A DNA stretch of 64,000 nucleotides, taken from assembly GCF_031085175.1 (NCBI RefSeq), contig NZ_JAVHUY010000006.1, positions 124,001 to 188,000 of the forward strand. Reading direction: 5' to 3'. The translations under genes were made by a program, and so were the position numbers. The stretch is from Phytohabitans maris (lineage in GTDB: Bacteria > Actinomycetota > Actinomycetes > Mycobacteriales > Micromonosporaceae). The notes under the pieces are model-generated. The model saw only the letters and a list, made by a program, of their open reading frames with translations, was not told the DNA's origin and ran no database searches. Positions 16,732 through 24,932 of the stretch are shown here, one piece after another; the stretch's first letter is position 1; each line of letters begins with the position of its first letter.

Positions 16732-17574
16732 GTGGATCGGGCGCAGCTCGCAGACTTCCTCCGGCGCCGCCGGGAGGCGCTCCTCCCCAGCGACGTGGGC
16801 TTCGCGGCCGGGGTCCGCCGCCGCACCCAGGGCCTGCGCCGCGAGGAGGTGGCGCTGCTCGCCGGCATGTCGACCGACTACTACAGCCGCCTGGAGCAGC
16901 AGCGCGGCTCGCAGCCGTCCGAGCAGATGGTGGCCGCGATCGCCCGCGCGCTGCGGCTGGAGCCGGACGAGCGGGACCACCTGTACCTGCTGGCCGGCCA
17001 CCAGGCCCCGCGCCGGCACGGCCCCTCGGCCGCGGTGGGCGCCGCCACGCTGCGCATCCTCGACCGGCTGCACGACACGCCGGCGGTGGTGATCAGTGAC
17101 CTCGGCGAGACGCTCGCGCAGAACCGGCTCGCGGTCGCGCTCCTCGGTGAGCAGACCGGATACAGCGGGCTGGCCCGCGCGTTCGTCTGGCGGTGGTTCG
17201 TCGACCCGGCCGCCCGGCTGATCTACCCCGAGGCCGACCACGGGCACCACGCCCGCGTGCTCGTCGCCAACCTGCGTGCGGCCGCCGCGCGGCGCGGCGG
17301 CGACCCGTTCGTGCGCGAGCTCGTGGCGAGCCTCACCGCGGCGAGCCCGGAGTTCGTGGCGCTGTGGGAGCGGCACGAGGTGGCGGTGCGGCGGATGGAC
17401 ACCAAGCGGATCGTCCATCCCGAGCTCGGCGTGATCGAGCTGGACTGCCAGGGTTTCGTGGCGGAGAGCGAGGCGCAGCGGCTGCTCGTGTACACCGCGA
17501 CGCCCGGCAGCCGCGCTGCCGAGCAGCTGGAGACCCTCGCGCGCCGAGAAGGAATACTGACCCCGGGCATCTAG
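16732..17574 (+). CDS. XRE-type regulator with MmyB-like ligand-binding domain
   Basis: 280 residues. The helix-turn-helix (about 30-70) reads LRREEVALLAGMSTDYYSRLEQQRG, the exact signature of the MmyB-like actinobacterial regulators, and is followed by LRLEPDERDHLYLLAG and a PAS-like MLTR-type ligand-binding domain (about 105-270). This family binds fatty acids or other small ligands and controls a neighbouring oxidoreductase. Here the divergent aldo/keto reductase is the obvious target. The start GTG is leaderless and sits at the third copy of a duplicated motif. Confidence 0.85.
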   Translation: MDRAQLADFLRRRREALLPSDVGFAAGVRRRTQGLRREEVALLAGMSTDYYSRLEQQRGSQPSEQMVAAIARALRLEPDERDHLYLLAGHQAPRRHGPSAAVGAATLRILDRLHDTPAVVISDLGETLAQNRLAVALLGEQTGYSGLARAFVWRWFVDPAARLIYPEADHGHHARVLVANLRAAAARRGGDPFVRELVASLTAASPEFVALWERHEVAVRRMDTKRIVHPELGVIELDCQGFVAESEAQRLLVYTATPGSRAAEQLETLARREGILTPGI

Positions 17575-17617
17575 TTCAAAGTTGAACGAAAGCAGGACTA
17601 GAGGCAGGATGGGTGAG

Positions 17618-18736
17618 ATGCAGTTCGGGATCTTCTCCGTCGGCGACGTCACGCCGGACCCGACGAACGGCACGGTGCCGACGGAGCACGAGCGGATCAA
17701 GGCGATGGTGGCGATCGCGCTCAAGGCCGAGGAGATGGGCCTGGACGTCTTCGCGACCGGCGAGCACCACAACCCGCCCTTCGTCCCGTCGTCGCCGACC
17801 ACCTTCCTCGGGTACGTGGCGGCCCGCACGAAGCGGCTGATCCTCTCCACGGCGACCACGCTCATCACCACGAACGACCCGGTGAAGATCGCCGAGGACT
17901 ACGCGTACCTCCAGCACCTCGCGGACGGCCGCGTCGACCTCATGATGGGCCGCGGCAACACCGGCCCGGTCTACCCGTGGTTCGGTAAGGACATCCGCGA
18001 CGGCATCGCGCTCGCGGTCGAAAACTACGCGCTGCTGCACCGCCTGTGGCGCGAGGAGGTCGTCGACTGGGAGGGCAAGTTCCGTACCCCGCTCCAGTCG
18101 TTCACCGCGACGCCCCGCCCGCTCGACGGCGTACCGCCGTTCGTCTGGCACGGCTCGATCCGCAGCCCACAGATCGCCGAGCAGGCCGCGTACTACGGCG
18201 ACGGCTTCTTCCACAACAACATCTTCTGGCCCGTCGAGCACACCAAGCGCATGATCGAGCTGTACCGCCGGCGCTACGAGCACTACGGCCACGGCAGCGC
18301 CGACCAGGCGATCGTCGGCCTCGGCGGCCAGGTCTTCATGCGGCGCAACTCGCAGGACGCGGTCCGCGAGTTCCGGCCTTACTTCGACAACGCCCCGGTG
18401 TACGGGCACGGCCCGTCGCTGGAGGAGTTCACCGAGCAGACCCCGCTGACCGTGGGCAGCCCGCAGCAGGTGATCGACCGGACGATGACGTTCCGCGAGC
18501 ACTTCGGCGACTACCAGCGGCAGCTGTTCCTGATGGACCACGCGGGCCTGCCGCTCAAGACCGTGCTGGAGCAGCTCGACATGCTCGGCGAGGAGGTCGT
18601 GCCGGTGCTGCGCCGCGAGATGGCCGCGCTGCGCCCCGCGCACGTGCCGGACGCGCCGACGCACGCTTCGCTGCGCGCGGCGGCTTCGGCCGCTTCTGCG
18701 GCTTCATCGGCGGCTTCTTCGGAGGTGGGCGCGTGA
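17618..18736 (+). CDS. CE1758-family FMN-dependent luciferase-like monooxygenase
   Basis: 372 residues from ATG 17618, where the conserved MQFGIFSVGDVTPDPTNG begins; ATG 17609 and TTG 17582 are in-frame alternatives. The bacterial-luciferase TIM barrel shows FATGEHHNPPF, ILSTATTLITTNDPVKIAEDYAYL and GRGNTGPVYPWFG. It should oxygenate an unknown substrate using reduced FMN from the reductase coded directly downstream (four-base GTGA overlap). The last 25 residues are an Ala/Ser repeat encoded by a GCTTC-rich minisatellite, probably disordered. Confidence 0.9.
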   Translation: MQFGIFSVGDVTPDPTNGTVPTEHERIKAMVAIALKAEEMGLDVFATGEHHNPPFVPSSPTTFLGYVAARTKRLILSTATTLITTNDPVKIAEDYAYLQHLADGRVDLMMGRGNTGPVYPWFGKDIRDGIALAVENYALLHRLWREEVVDWEGKFRTPLQSFTATPRPLDGVPPFVWHGSIRSPQIAEQAAYYGDGFFHNNIFWPVEHTKRMIELYRRRYEHYGHGSADQAIVGLGGQVFMRRNSQDAVREFRPYFDNAPVYGHGPSLEEFTEQTPLTVGSPQQVIDRTMTFREHFGDYQRQLFLMDHAGLPLKTVLEQLDMLGEEVVPVLRREMAALRPAHVPDAPTHASLRAAASAASAASSAASSEVGA

Positions 18737-19395
18737 ACGCACCCCACGAAAACGCTCCGCTTCGCTCCACGTTTACGCAGGGGCCCCGCAGCCGGCGTTC
18801 CCTCGTGGTGGTCTCGGCGGGGCTGAGCCAGCCCTCGTCCACCCGGCTGCTGGCCGACCAGCTGGCGGCGGCGACCCGCCGCCGGCTGGACGCGGACGCC
18901 GAGGCGGTCGACCTGCGCGACCGCGCGCACGACCTGACCAACCACCTGCTGACCGGCTTCCCCGCGCCCGAGCTCGAACGCGTCCTCGACGCGGTCGCGC
19001 ACGCCGACGGCCTGATCGCGGTCACGCCGATCTTCAACGCGTCGTACAGCGGCCTGTTCAAGTCCTTCGTGGACGTACTGCCCGAGGGCACGCTCGCCGA
19101 CAAGCCGGTGCTGATCGCCGCGACGGGTGGCACGGCCCGCCACTCGCTGGCCCTGGAGCACGCGATGCGCCCGCTCTTCGCCCACCTGCGGGCCGTGGTG
19201 GTGCCGACCGCGGTGTTCGCCGCGCCGGAGGACTGGGGCGGGGGCGCCACCGCGCACGGCCCGCTGGCGGCCCGGATCGAGCGCGCGGCGGCCGAGCTCG
19301 CGGTCGAGATCGAGCGCCGCGAACCGCCGGTCGTGCCCGACCCGTTCGACGAGCCGACCCCGTTCTCCGAGCTCCTCGGCGGTCAGTCCACTTAA
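18733..19395 (+). CDS. CE1759-family FMN reductase
   Basis: 220 residues from GTG 18733, which overlaps the upstream TGA and has GGAGGTG at proper distance. A flavodoxin-like NAD(P)H-dependent FMN reductase: SLVVVSAGLSQPSSTRLLAD binds the FMN phosphate, PIFNASYSGLFKSFVD and ATGGTARHSLALE complete the site. It supplies reduced FMN to the monooxygenase in front. The first 23 residues, before the conserved strand, do not look like the family and are coded by a stretch with inverted CGTTT/AAACG motifs. Confidence 0.88.
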   Translation: MNAPHENAPLRSTFTQGPRSRRSLVVVSAGLSQPSSTRLLADQLAAATRRRLDADAEAVDLRDRAHDLTNHLLTGFPAPELERVLDAVAHADGLIAVTPIFNASYSGLFKSFVDVLPEGTLADKPVLIAATGGTARHSLALEHAMRPLFAHLRAVVVPTAVFAAPEDWGGGATAHGPLAARIERAAAELAVEIERREPPVVPDPFDEPTPFSELLGGQST

Positions 19396-19408
19396 GGCGG
19401 TGCTGTCA

Positions 19409-19439
19409 CGTTCCGCCTGCCCGCGGGCGGGCTGGAACG
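19409..19439 (+). terminator. Imperfect GC hairpin after the CE1759 gene
   Basis: CGTTCC...GGAACG arms with an inner CTGCCCG/CGGGCGG stem, 14 bases after the stop. No T-tract. Confidence 0.5.
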
Positions 19440-19460
19440 CGAGCCGCGGGGGCCGGAAAG

Positions 19461-19492
19461 GCGATAGCCCGCCGAGGGAGGCGGGCTATCGC
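19461..19492. terminator. 13-bp perfect hairpin between convergent genes
   Basis: Arms 19461-19473 (GCGATAGCCCGCC) and 19480-19492 pair perfectly around GAGGGA. It lies between convergent genes and can serve both strands. Confidence 0.65.
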
Positions 19493-19529
19493 GGATCGCT
19501 ATTCGGTTGTGCGGCCACCTGAGTGGCAA

Positions 19530-19766
19530 TTACGGCTGTGCTTCGCCAGGCGTCCGATCGAAGACGCCGGAACGTGCCGCGTGGATGAAGTCTTGGAAGC
19601 ACTGCCGGTTTACCGCCAGGACAGGGCCACCAGGTCCGGCCTTTGAGTCCCGTATGCCGATATAGCTATCCGAAAGCACGGCTATCTCGACGCAGTTGCT
19701 ATTTCCATTGCCAGACCGACGGCTCTTTTTCCACCCGGCCGCCGACAGCACATGGTCGTTGGCCAT
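19530..19766 (-). CDS. DUF397 protein
   Basis: 78 residues from ATG 19766. The whole protein is a DUF397 domain: WKKSRRSGNGNSNCVEIAVL, IGIRDSKAGPGGPVLAV and a C-terminal FIHAARSGVF. Such small proteins almost always accompany an Scr1-type helix-turn-helix regulator in streptomycetes and relatives, and resemble antitoxin or sigma-like switch partners. Here the partner is at 20141 but in divergent orientation with a 374-bp gap, rather than the usual same-strand pair. Confidence 0.88.
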   Translation of the reverse strand: MANDHVLSAAGWKKSRRSGNGNSNCVEIAVLSDSYIGIRDSKAGPGGPVLAVNRQCFQDFIHAARSGVFDRTPGEAQP

Positions 19767-20140
19767 GCTAACGTTTTCTCCAACTCTAGAAAGCAGCCCA
19801 CATCGGCCCGCCGCAAGGATCTGCAACGGGCTGCACCTTCGTTAGTGCGCGCGGACGGAAGGGTACACCATCCGCCAGCCGTACAGGGGGGACTTGCGGG
19901 TGCTGAAGCTTACGGTGGGCGTGTCGTGTCTTCGACCTTCTGACGGTGCGGCAGTGGGCGGGGGACGCCAACCGTCAACTGTGATCTTGTAGCGAGGCGA
20001 GCCACACTTTCGATCTTGGGGAAATCGACGGTAGCTCAGTGCCGCATTCAGATAGTGACTGCCTCATCGCTAGTTGTCATACTGCAAGTGGCGGCGACGC
20101 AGTGATCGCTGTTAGTGACCACCGGTGAGGGGAACCGGAA
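19767..20140. other. 374-bp divergent intergenic region
   Basis: No gene is supported here. The region is less GC-rich than its surroundings and should hold back-to-back promoters for the DUF397 gene and the Scr1-type regulator; a CATACT element near 20079 is a weak -10 candidate for the plus strand. GGGGAACCGGAA precedes ATG 20141. Confidence 0.5.
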
Positions 20141-21004
20141 ATGACTGAACCTCTTGATCCCTCGATCTGCCGGCTGCGCCTGAGACGTGCCTTGCGAGAG
20201 GCGCGTATTGCGAGGGGTTTCAGCCAGAAAGACGTCGCCGAGGCCCAGGATTGGTCAGTGTCAAAGCTCTTGCGGATCGAGGGTGGAGCCGTCGGCGTGT
20301 CCACCACCGACCTGCGCGCGTTGTTGGAGCTGTACCAGCTCCGCGATCCCGACCTGGTCGGTCAGCTCACAAAATGGGCGCAAGCGGCTCGCCGATCACC
20401 ATTGTCCGTCTACCGCGACGTGCTGAGCGCGGAGTTCCTCACGTACCTCAACTACGAGGGCTCGGCCGCCGTGCTGCGGCAGTGGGAACCTCTTCTCGTG
20501 CCGGGCCTGCTCCAAACCGAGGGCTATGCGAGAGCGATCATCGACGCCTTCGCGCCGGAAGAGAGTTCGGAGCGGATCATCGAACGGCAGATCGAGGCCC
20601 GGATGAGCCGGCAGGAGATCCTTCGCCAGCCGGACGCCCCCGAGATGTTCTTCATCGTGGACGAGTCCGTGCTACGCCGGCAGGTAGGTCGTAGCGACAC
20701 GATGACCAAGCAGTTGGAGTACCTTCGTGACCAGGCGGAACGACCGCACATCTCGATCCAGATCCTGCCGTTTTCGGCGGGCGCTCACCGAAACATGCGG
20801 ACGCCCTTCGTGATACTCGATTTCAAAGAGACAAACGTCGAGGATCTTCTGTTTCTGGAGAACCCGCGCGGCGACCTCCTCGACCGGGACGACGGTGAGG
20901 AGTTGGCCCTCTACCTCGCGAGCTTCTGGGACCTGGAGAGCCGGGCCCTCGCCACCCTCGAGACGGCCAGCACGATAGACGCCATTATCAGTGATCTCGG
21001 CTGA
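20141..21004 (+). CDS. Scr1-family helix-turn-helix regulator (DUF5753)
   Basis: 287 residues. An XRE helix-turn-helix (about 8-65) reads LRREARIARGFSQKDVAEAQ-like with SVSKLLRIEGGAVGVSTTDL; it is followed by a DUF5753 effector domain (about 95-280) with LRQWEPLLVPGLLQTEGYARAI, FFIVDESVLRRQVG, ISIQILPFSAGAHRNMRTPF and FLENPRGDLL. These regulators work with DUF397 partners; the divergent DUF397 gene at 19530 is the likely one. Family members influence development or antibiotic production when studied in Streptomyces; the targets here are unknown. Confidence 0.88.
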   Translation: MTEPLDPSICRLRLRRALREARIARGFSQKDVAEAQDWSVSKLLRIEGGAVGVSTTDLRALLELYQLRDPDLVGQLTKWAQAARRSPLSVYRDVLSAEFLTYLNYEGSAAVLRQWEPLLVPGLLQTEGYARAIIDAFAPEESSERIIERQIEARMSRQEILRQPDAPEMFFIVDESVLRRQVGRSDTMTKQLEYLRDQAERPHISIQILPFSAGAHRNMRTPFVILDFKETNVEDLLFLENPRGDLLDRDDGEELALYLASFWDLESRALATLETASTIDAIISDLG

Positions 21005-21096
21005 GCTGTTCGACGTGGGCACGACTGGGCGGGGAAGATCGATGCGAGGCCGCCGAAACGCGACCTCGCATTTGATCGACTGGGCTGCTTCTGATC

Positions 21097-21315
21097 TCAC
21101 GCCGCTATCGGATAGATGACTCTTGCGGGCCGGAGCAATGCTGCCGGTGCTCCGATGATCGAGATCACTATCGGCGCCTCCCAACCGATGAGCGCCAGTG
21201 TGAGTGCTTGGGCGAAAACCACGATCACTATGACGATCGACAAGCGTCGCGGCTTTCGGTGGGGGACGGGTGTGATCGAGCACGCGTGCCGTCGTGGTGG
21301 AAACCTCATGGTCAT
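21097..21315 (-). CDS. Small membrane protein, hypothetical
   Basis: 72 residues from ATG 21315 with GAGAGGG eight bases upstream on the minus strand; a second in-frame ATG is at 21309. The basic N-terminal third (Arg/His/Pro-rich) is followed by two hydrophobic stretches (about 27-45 and 48-62) separated by GWE, then a short tail. No homologue recognised. It is convergent with the Scr1 regulator gene. The amphipathic basic head plus two membrane helices resembles many small actinobacterial membrane proteins; expression is unproven. Confidence 0.5.
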   Translation of the reverse strand: MTMRFPPRRHACSITPVPHRKPRRLSIVIVIVVFAQALTLALIGWEAPIVISIIGAPAALLRPARVIYPIAA

Positions 21316-21713
21316 TTCTGGCACCCTCTCTGCCTGCAGCCCGCTGGTCGGAACGGTATTCGCCGCGCGGGAGCGTTTGCTGCCGCTGTATCCCGCGGTG
21401 ACAAGCCCTGCCTTCGAGATTACGTGCTGTTCGGGCGGCGAAATCATGCGGTCGCGGCAAGTGCCAATTGGTGCCGAGCACCCAAAATAACACGAAAGCC
21501 CTCCGCAGCAACAGAGGGCTTTCATGGCGCTTCCGAGGGACAAGCGTCTGGGCTGCAGGCGGTGCCGTGGAAGCAGCGCCGATCCGAGGAGAACCAGCCA
21601 GTCCAGTATGGCGCTGATATCGGCGGAACGGAAGTGCCCACAAGCCATGTGGCAGATCGGGAGGCGGAAAATTGGTCGTTGCGGGGAATGAGGGTCCCGC
21701 AATTCGCGAATCG
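21316..21713. other. 398-bp intergenic region with a strong hairpin
   Basis: No convincing gene. Frames on the plus strand are interrupted or lack ribosome sites. The region is relatively AT-rich and contains one clear hairpin (21494-21523), the terminator for the DUF427 gene. Confidence 0.5.
21494..21523 (-). terminator. 10-bp perfect hairpin
   Basis: GAAAGCCCTC (21494-21503) pairs with GAGGGCTTTC (21514-21523) across a ten-base loop. The A/T ends make it resemble a classical intrinsic terminator in either direction. Confidence 0.65.
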
Positions 21714-22469
21714 TCAGGCGACCGGCTCGCCGTCGACGTAGACGGTTACGCCGGGCTTGCCGGTCCAGAAGGAGAGCAGGCCGGCGACCTTCTGGCTCTC
21801 GGGGAGCGGCGTGCGGTACGTCCACACCACGTCGTCGCGGACCGTGTCTCCCGCGCGCACCGACCAGTACGTGGCCTTGCCCTTGTACGGGCAGTGCGAC
21901 TCCGTGGCGCTGGGCTGGAGCAGGTCGAGCCGCACGTCGGTCATCGGCAGGTAGTAGCGGGGCGGCAGCCCGGTCTCGAAGAGCACGTGCGGGCGGCTCG
22001 ACTCGGCCACCGTCACGCCGTCGACCTCGACCCGGACGTGGCGGGAGCTGGCCAGCACGTCGATGCGCGTGTACGGGCTGCGCACGTGCACGTAGACCGG
22101 CTCGTCCTCCTCCAGCCACTCGTCCATCGCGTCCCAGTCGAAGCGCACCAGGTCGCGCAGCTCCTCGATCGGGGAGTCCGGGTGGCGCAGCGCGGCGTCG
22201 ATCGCCTCGCGGTCGCCCACGCGCACGGTGTAGAGCTGGCCGTCGCCGCGGCTCGGGGAGTGCTTGGTGCGGTCGGTGGGCACGAGCACCTCGGGGCGCA
22301 CGTCGGCGAGCGGCAGGTAGTAGGTGGGGTAGTAAGGGCTCTCCCACACGTACGCCGGCTTTGTCGTGTCGGCGATGACCTGGCCGTTGAAGACCACGCG
22401 GACCCGCTTGGCACCCTGCTCCACGCGTACCCGGCCACGCGCCGCCGGGGAAGCCGTCGAAGTAGTCAT
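21714..22469 (-). CDS. DUF427 protein with two tandem domains
   Basis: 251 residues from ATG 22469. Two DUF427 (NTP_transf_9-type) domains are visible, at about 15-110 and 125-235, each with a V.FNG..IADTTKPAYVWESPYYPTYYLP-like core; the second has VTVAESSRPHVLFETGLPPRYYLP and CPYKGKATYWSV. The fold is a small beta barrel of unknown function, often found in actinobacteria and proteobacteria. It is divergent from the PemK/MazF-like gene across a 40-bp gap. Upstream in-frame ATG codons would overlap that gene and are rejected. Confidence 0.88.
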   Translation of the reverse strand: MTTSTASPAARGRVRVEQGAKRVRVVFNGQVIADTTKPAYVWESPYYPTYYLPLADVRPEVLVPTDRTKHSPSRGDGQLYTVRVGDREAIDAALRHPDSPIEELRDLVRFDWDAMDEWLEEDEPVYVHVRSPYTRIDVLASSRHVRVEVDGVTVAESSRPHVLFETGLPPRYYLPMTDVRLDLLQPSATESHCPYKGKATYWSVRAGDTVRDDVVWTYRTPLPESQKVAGLLSFWTGKPGVTVYVDGEPVA

Positions 22470-22509
22470 GTTGTCAACCAACCTGCCCGGGCGAGATCGA
22501 ATTCCGGAT

Positions 22510-22968
22510 ATGGTGCACGCCGTGAGCAACCTCCTCAAGAGTGTCGCCGCCAGGCTGCGCAGGCGCCCGCGCCGCCCGGCGGTCACGACGACGACCATCA
22601 CCGGCCGCACGCTCGTCTACGCCCCCAACCTGGACGGTGACGCCGACCCGGGTGAGATCGTGTGGACCTGGGTGGCGTACGAGGACGACCCGCGGCAGGG
22701 CAAGGACCGGCCGGTGCTGGTCGTGGGGCGCGACGGGCGCACGCTGCTCGGGCTGATGCTCTCCAGCAACGGCGACCGCGACGGGCAGCGCCACTGGTAC
22801 TCGCTCGGCCCCGGCGCCTGGGACCGCGAGCAGCGCCCCAGCTGGGTGCGGCTCGACCGGGTGCTCACCGTGGACGAGGACGGTATCCGCCGCGAGGGCG
22901 CGGTGCTCGACCGGGTGCGCTTCGAGGCGGTGGCGCAGGCGCTCCGCACCGGTTACGGGTGGGCGTGA
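22510..22968 (+). CDS. PemK/MazF-family protein, no adjacent antitoxin
   Basis: 152 residues from ATG 22510; ATG 22468 is in frame but would overlap the divergent DUF427 promoter. The domain (about 35-145) shows PDPGEIVWTWVAYEDD, GKDRPVLVVGRDG and LGLMLSSN, the PemK/MazF beta-barrel landmarks, including the Arg of KDRPV; Ser replaces the Thr often found in the second catalytic strand. Typed members are mRNA endonucleases. No antitoxin gene is present on either side, and the gene overlaps a methyltransferase gene by four bases, so a stand-alone role is likely. Confidence 0.8.
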   Translation: MVHAVSNLLKSVAARLRRRPRRPAVTTTTITGRTLVYAPNLDGDADPGEIVWTWVAYEDDPRQGKDRPVLVVGRDGRTLLGLMLSSNGDRDGQRHWYSLGPGAWDREQRPSWVRLDRVLTVDEDGIRREGAVLDRVRFEAVAQALRTGYGWA

Positions 22969-23792
22969 CGGTGGCGCGGGAAGTACCTGAGCGCACGCCG
23001 TTCGCGACGATCGACGACATGCCCCCGCCGATGCGGGCGATGGTGCTCCAGGCGCTGGAGCGGATGGCCGCCGACCCGCAGATCCAGCGGGTGCGCGCGG
23101 CGGCGTGGCGGGCCCTCGACCCGCGGCCCGGGCAGCGCCTGCTCGACGCCGGGTGCGGGCTGGGCGAGGTGGCGCGCGACCTCGCGGCCGCCGTCGCACC
23201 CGGCGGAGAGGTCGTCGGCCTGGACGCCTCCGCCGTCGCGATCGCCGCCGCCACGGAGCGCGCCGGCGACGTCCCGGTGACCTTCGCCGTCGGCGACCTG
23301 CGGGCCCTCGACTTCGAAGACCAGACCTTCGACGGGGTACGGTCCGAGCGCGTGCTCCAGCACCTCGACGAACCGGACGCGGCCGTCGCCGAGCTCGTCC
23401 GGGTGACCCGCGCGGGCGGGCGGGTGTGCCTGGTCGACACCGACTGGACCTCGCTGGTCAGTGACGGGCTGCCGGACGACATGGTGGCCAGCATGTGGCA
23501 GCGGGCGACGGTGGCCCGCCAGCACCACGCCACGATGGGGCGTACGCTCCGGCGGCGCCTGGTCCGCGCCGGCCTGGTGGACGTGGTCTGCGAGCCGGTG
23601 CCGCTCTGGTTTACCGATCCGGACGAGGCGAGCACGGTGATCCCGGTCTTCAACCGGAGCGTGCCGCGCGAGGCCGGGTTCATCCCGGAGGAGCTGTGGG
23701 ACCCGTGGTGGTCCGAAGTGGACCGTGCGGCGGAGGCGGGCGAGCTGCTCGCGTTCGTGACTATCTGGGTGGCCGCTGGCGTCCGCCCGTAG
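22965..23792 (+). CDS. Class I SAM-dependent methyltransferase
   Basis: 275 residues from GTG 22965, whose GTGA overlaps the stop of the PemK-like gene. Motif I is LLDAGCGLGEVARDLA (about 55-70), then VVGLDASAVAI, VGDLRALDFEDQTFDGVRS and LVRVTRAGGRVCLVD, a UbiE/Methyltransf_11 pattern. It presumably methylates a small molecule. The first 45 residues are an extra helical cap. Its last 32 bases overlap the convergent serpin gene. Coupling to a PemK-like protein is unusual. Confidence 0.85.
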   Translation: MTVAREVPERTPFATIDDMPPPMRAMVLQALERMAADPQIQRVRAAAWRALDPRPGQRLLDAGCGLGEVARDLAAAVAPGGEVVGLDASAVAIAAATERAGDVPVTFAVGDLRALDFEDQTFDGVRSERVLQHLDEPDAAVAELVRVTRAGGRVCLVDTDWTSLVSDGLPDDMVASMWQRATVARQHHATMGRTLRRRLVRAGLVDVVCEPVPLWFTDPDEASTVIPVFNRSVPREAGFIPEELWDPWWSEVDRAAEAGELLAFVTIWVAAGVRP

Positions 23793-24918
23793 TGTCGCTC
23801 GGGTCGCCGACGACGCCGGCGAAGAGCGGCACCCCGGTCGGCGGGTGCACGATCGTGAAGGCGAACGGTACGTCGGCGCTGACTGAGATCTCCGGCGGCG
23901 GGCGCCACGAGGTGAGCGACATCAGCCCCGTGGCGGCGGCCGCCTCCGTGCCCCACTCGTCGACCGTGACGGTGGCCCGCTGGACCGCCCCGTCGACGCG
24001 CAGCCCGGGGTGGATGCCACCGAGGTCCGCCCCGGGCTCGAAGACCGTCCGGAGCCCGAGTGCCTTCATCGGGCGTACCAGATCGATGTGCGAGCCGTAA
24101 TCGAACCGCGGCATGGCCAGCCGGACGTAGGCCGGCGCGAGTGATCGTGCGGCGGCGGCGAGCAGGTCGGGCGCGAGCAGCGCGTCCGGCGCCTGGTCGT
24201 CCGCCGGCACGACGAGCCGCAGGGCGAGGTCGGCGCCCTTGTACGGAAGCTCGACCGCCTGCCAGCCCGGGCCGGCCGCGTAGGCGAGGTCGGCGGTGAG
24301 GTGCATCATCGGCACCCGGACCGGACCGCCGGCGGCGGCGAAGTGCTCGTGGGTGGTCTCCGCCTCGGCGAACGGGTGGCGCCACTCGGCCTTGAGGTAG
24401 ATCGCGTTGGCGAGCACCAGGCGGGTGGTGGGGGAGAGGGCGTCGAAGAGGCGCGGGATGCGGCCGGCGGTCGCCTCGTCCACCCAGGCGTTGATCACCT
24501 CGGCGCCGTCGCGGGCGAAGTCGACCGGGTGCACGCCGCTGCCGTAGTGGGTGGCCAGCGACCGCAGGAACGCGGCGCCGACCGGCAGGCCGTGCTGGGT
24601 GAACAGGCCGTTGGCGACGCGGGTGTGGGGGGTCGCGGTCGCCCGGGTGATCGCGTTGAACGCCTCGTGCGGGCCCGCGGCGGGAAAGCCGAGGACGCGG
24701 TCGATCTCCGCGGCCGTCTCGCCGCCGGCGCCGGCCCGGAGCATCGCGAACGCGTACGCGAGGGAGAGGGGCGAGCACACCCAGTTGGTGGTGGTGGCCC
24801 GCTCGGCCAGCGCGTGCCCCACCCGCGCGACGCCGGCGGCCACCTCGGCGACCGGCGCGTCCCCGGGCGGCGTGGCCCGCTCGACGCCTTCGGCCTTGAG
24901 GGTCGGGACGGCTGACAT
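23761..24918 (-). CDS. Serpin-family protease inhibitor, no signal peptide
   Basis: 385 residues from ATG 24918, supported by TAGTCT-N7. A complete serpin: TTTNWVCSPLSLAYAFAML near the start, VANGLFTQHGLPV, INAWVDEATAGRI, LVLANAIYLKAEWRHPF, and near the C-terminus the hinge VDEWGTEAAAATG, in which the small residues at P15-P9 mark an inhibitory serpin, followed by the exposed loop and PFAFTIVHPPTGVPLFAG. It should trap a serine or cysteine protease irreversibly. The absence of an export signal places it in the cytoplasm. Convergent overlap of 32 bases with the methyltransferase gene. Confidence 0.9.
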   Translation of the reverse strand: MSAVPTLKAEGVERATPPGDAPVAEVAAGVARVGHALAERATTTNWVCSPLSLAYAFAMLRAGAGGETAAEIDRVLGFPAAGPHEAFNAITRATATPHTRVANGLFTQHGLPVGAAFLRSLATHYGSGVHPVDFARDGAEVINAWVDEATAGRIPRLFDALSPTTRLVLANAIYLKAEWRHPFAEAETTHEHFAAAGGPVRVPMMHLTADLAYAAGPGWQAVELPYKGADLALRLVVPADDQAPDALLAPDLLAAAARSLAPAYVRLAMPRFDYGSHIDLVRPMKALGLRTVFEPGADLGGIHPGLRVDGAVQRATVTVDEWGTEAAAATGLMSLTSWRPPPEISVSADVPFAFTIVHPPTGVPLFAGVVGDPSDTTGGRQRPPR

Positions 24919-24925
24919 GCGGACA

Positions 24926-24931
24926 AGACTA
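24926..24931 (-). promoter_or_regulatory. TAGTCT -10 element, leaderless, N7 to ATG 24918
   Basis: On the minus strand TAGTCT, seven bases, then ATG 24918. The poly-G tract starts just upstream of it. Confidence 0.5.
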
Positions 24932-24932
24932 T

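Noticed and set aside
21116-21490. Plus-strand 124-residue frame
   Set aside because: No ribosome site, crosses the strong minus-strand small membrane protein and ends in the DUF427 terminator area; no family similarity.
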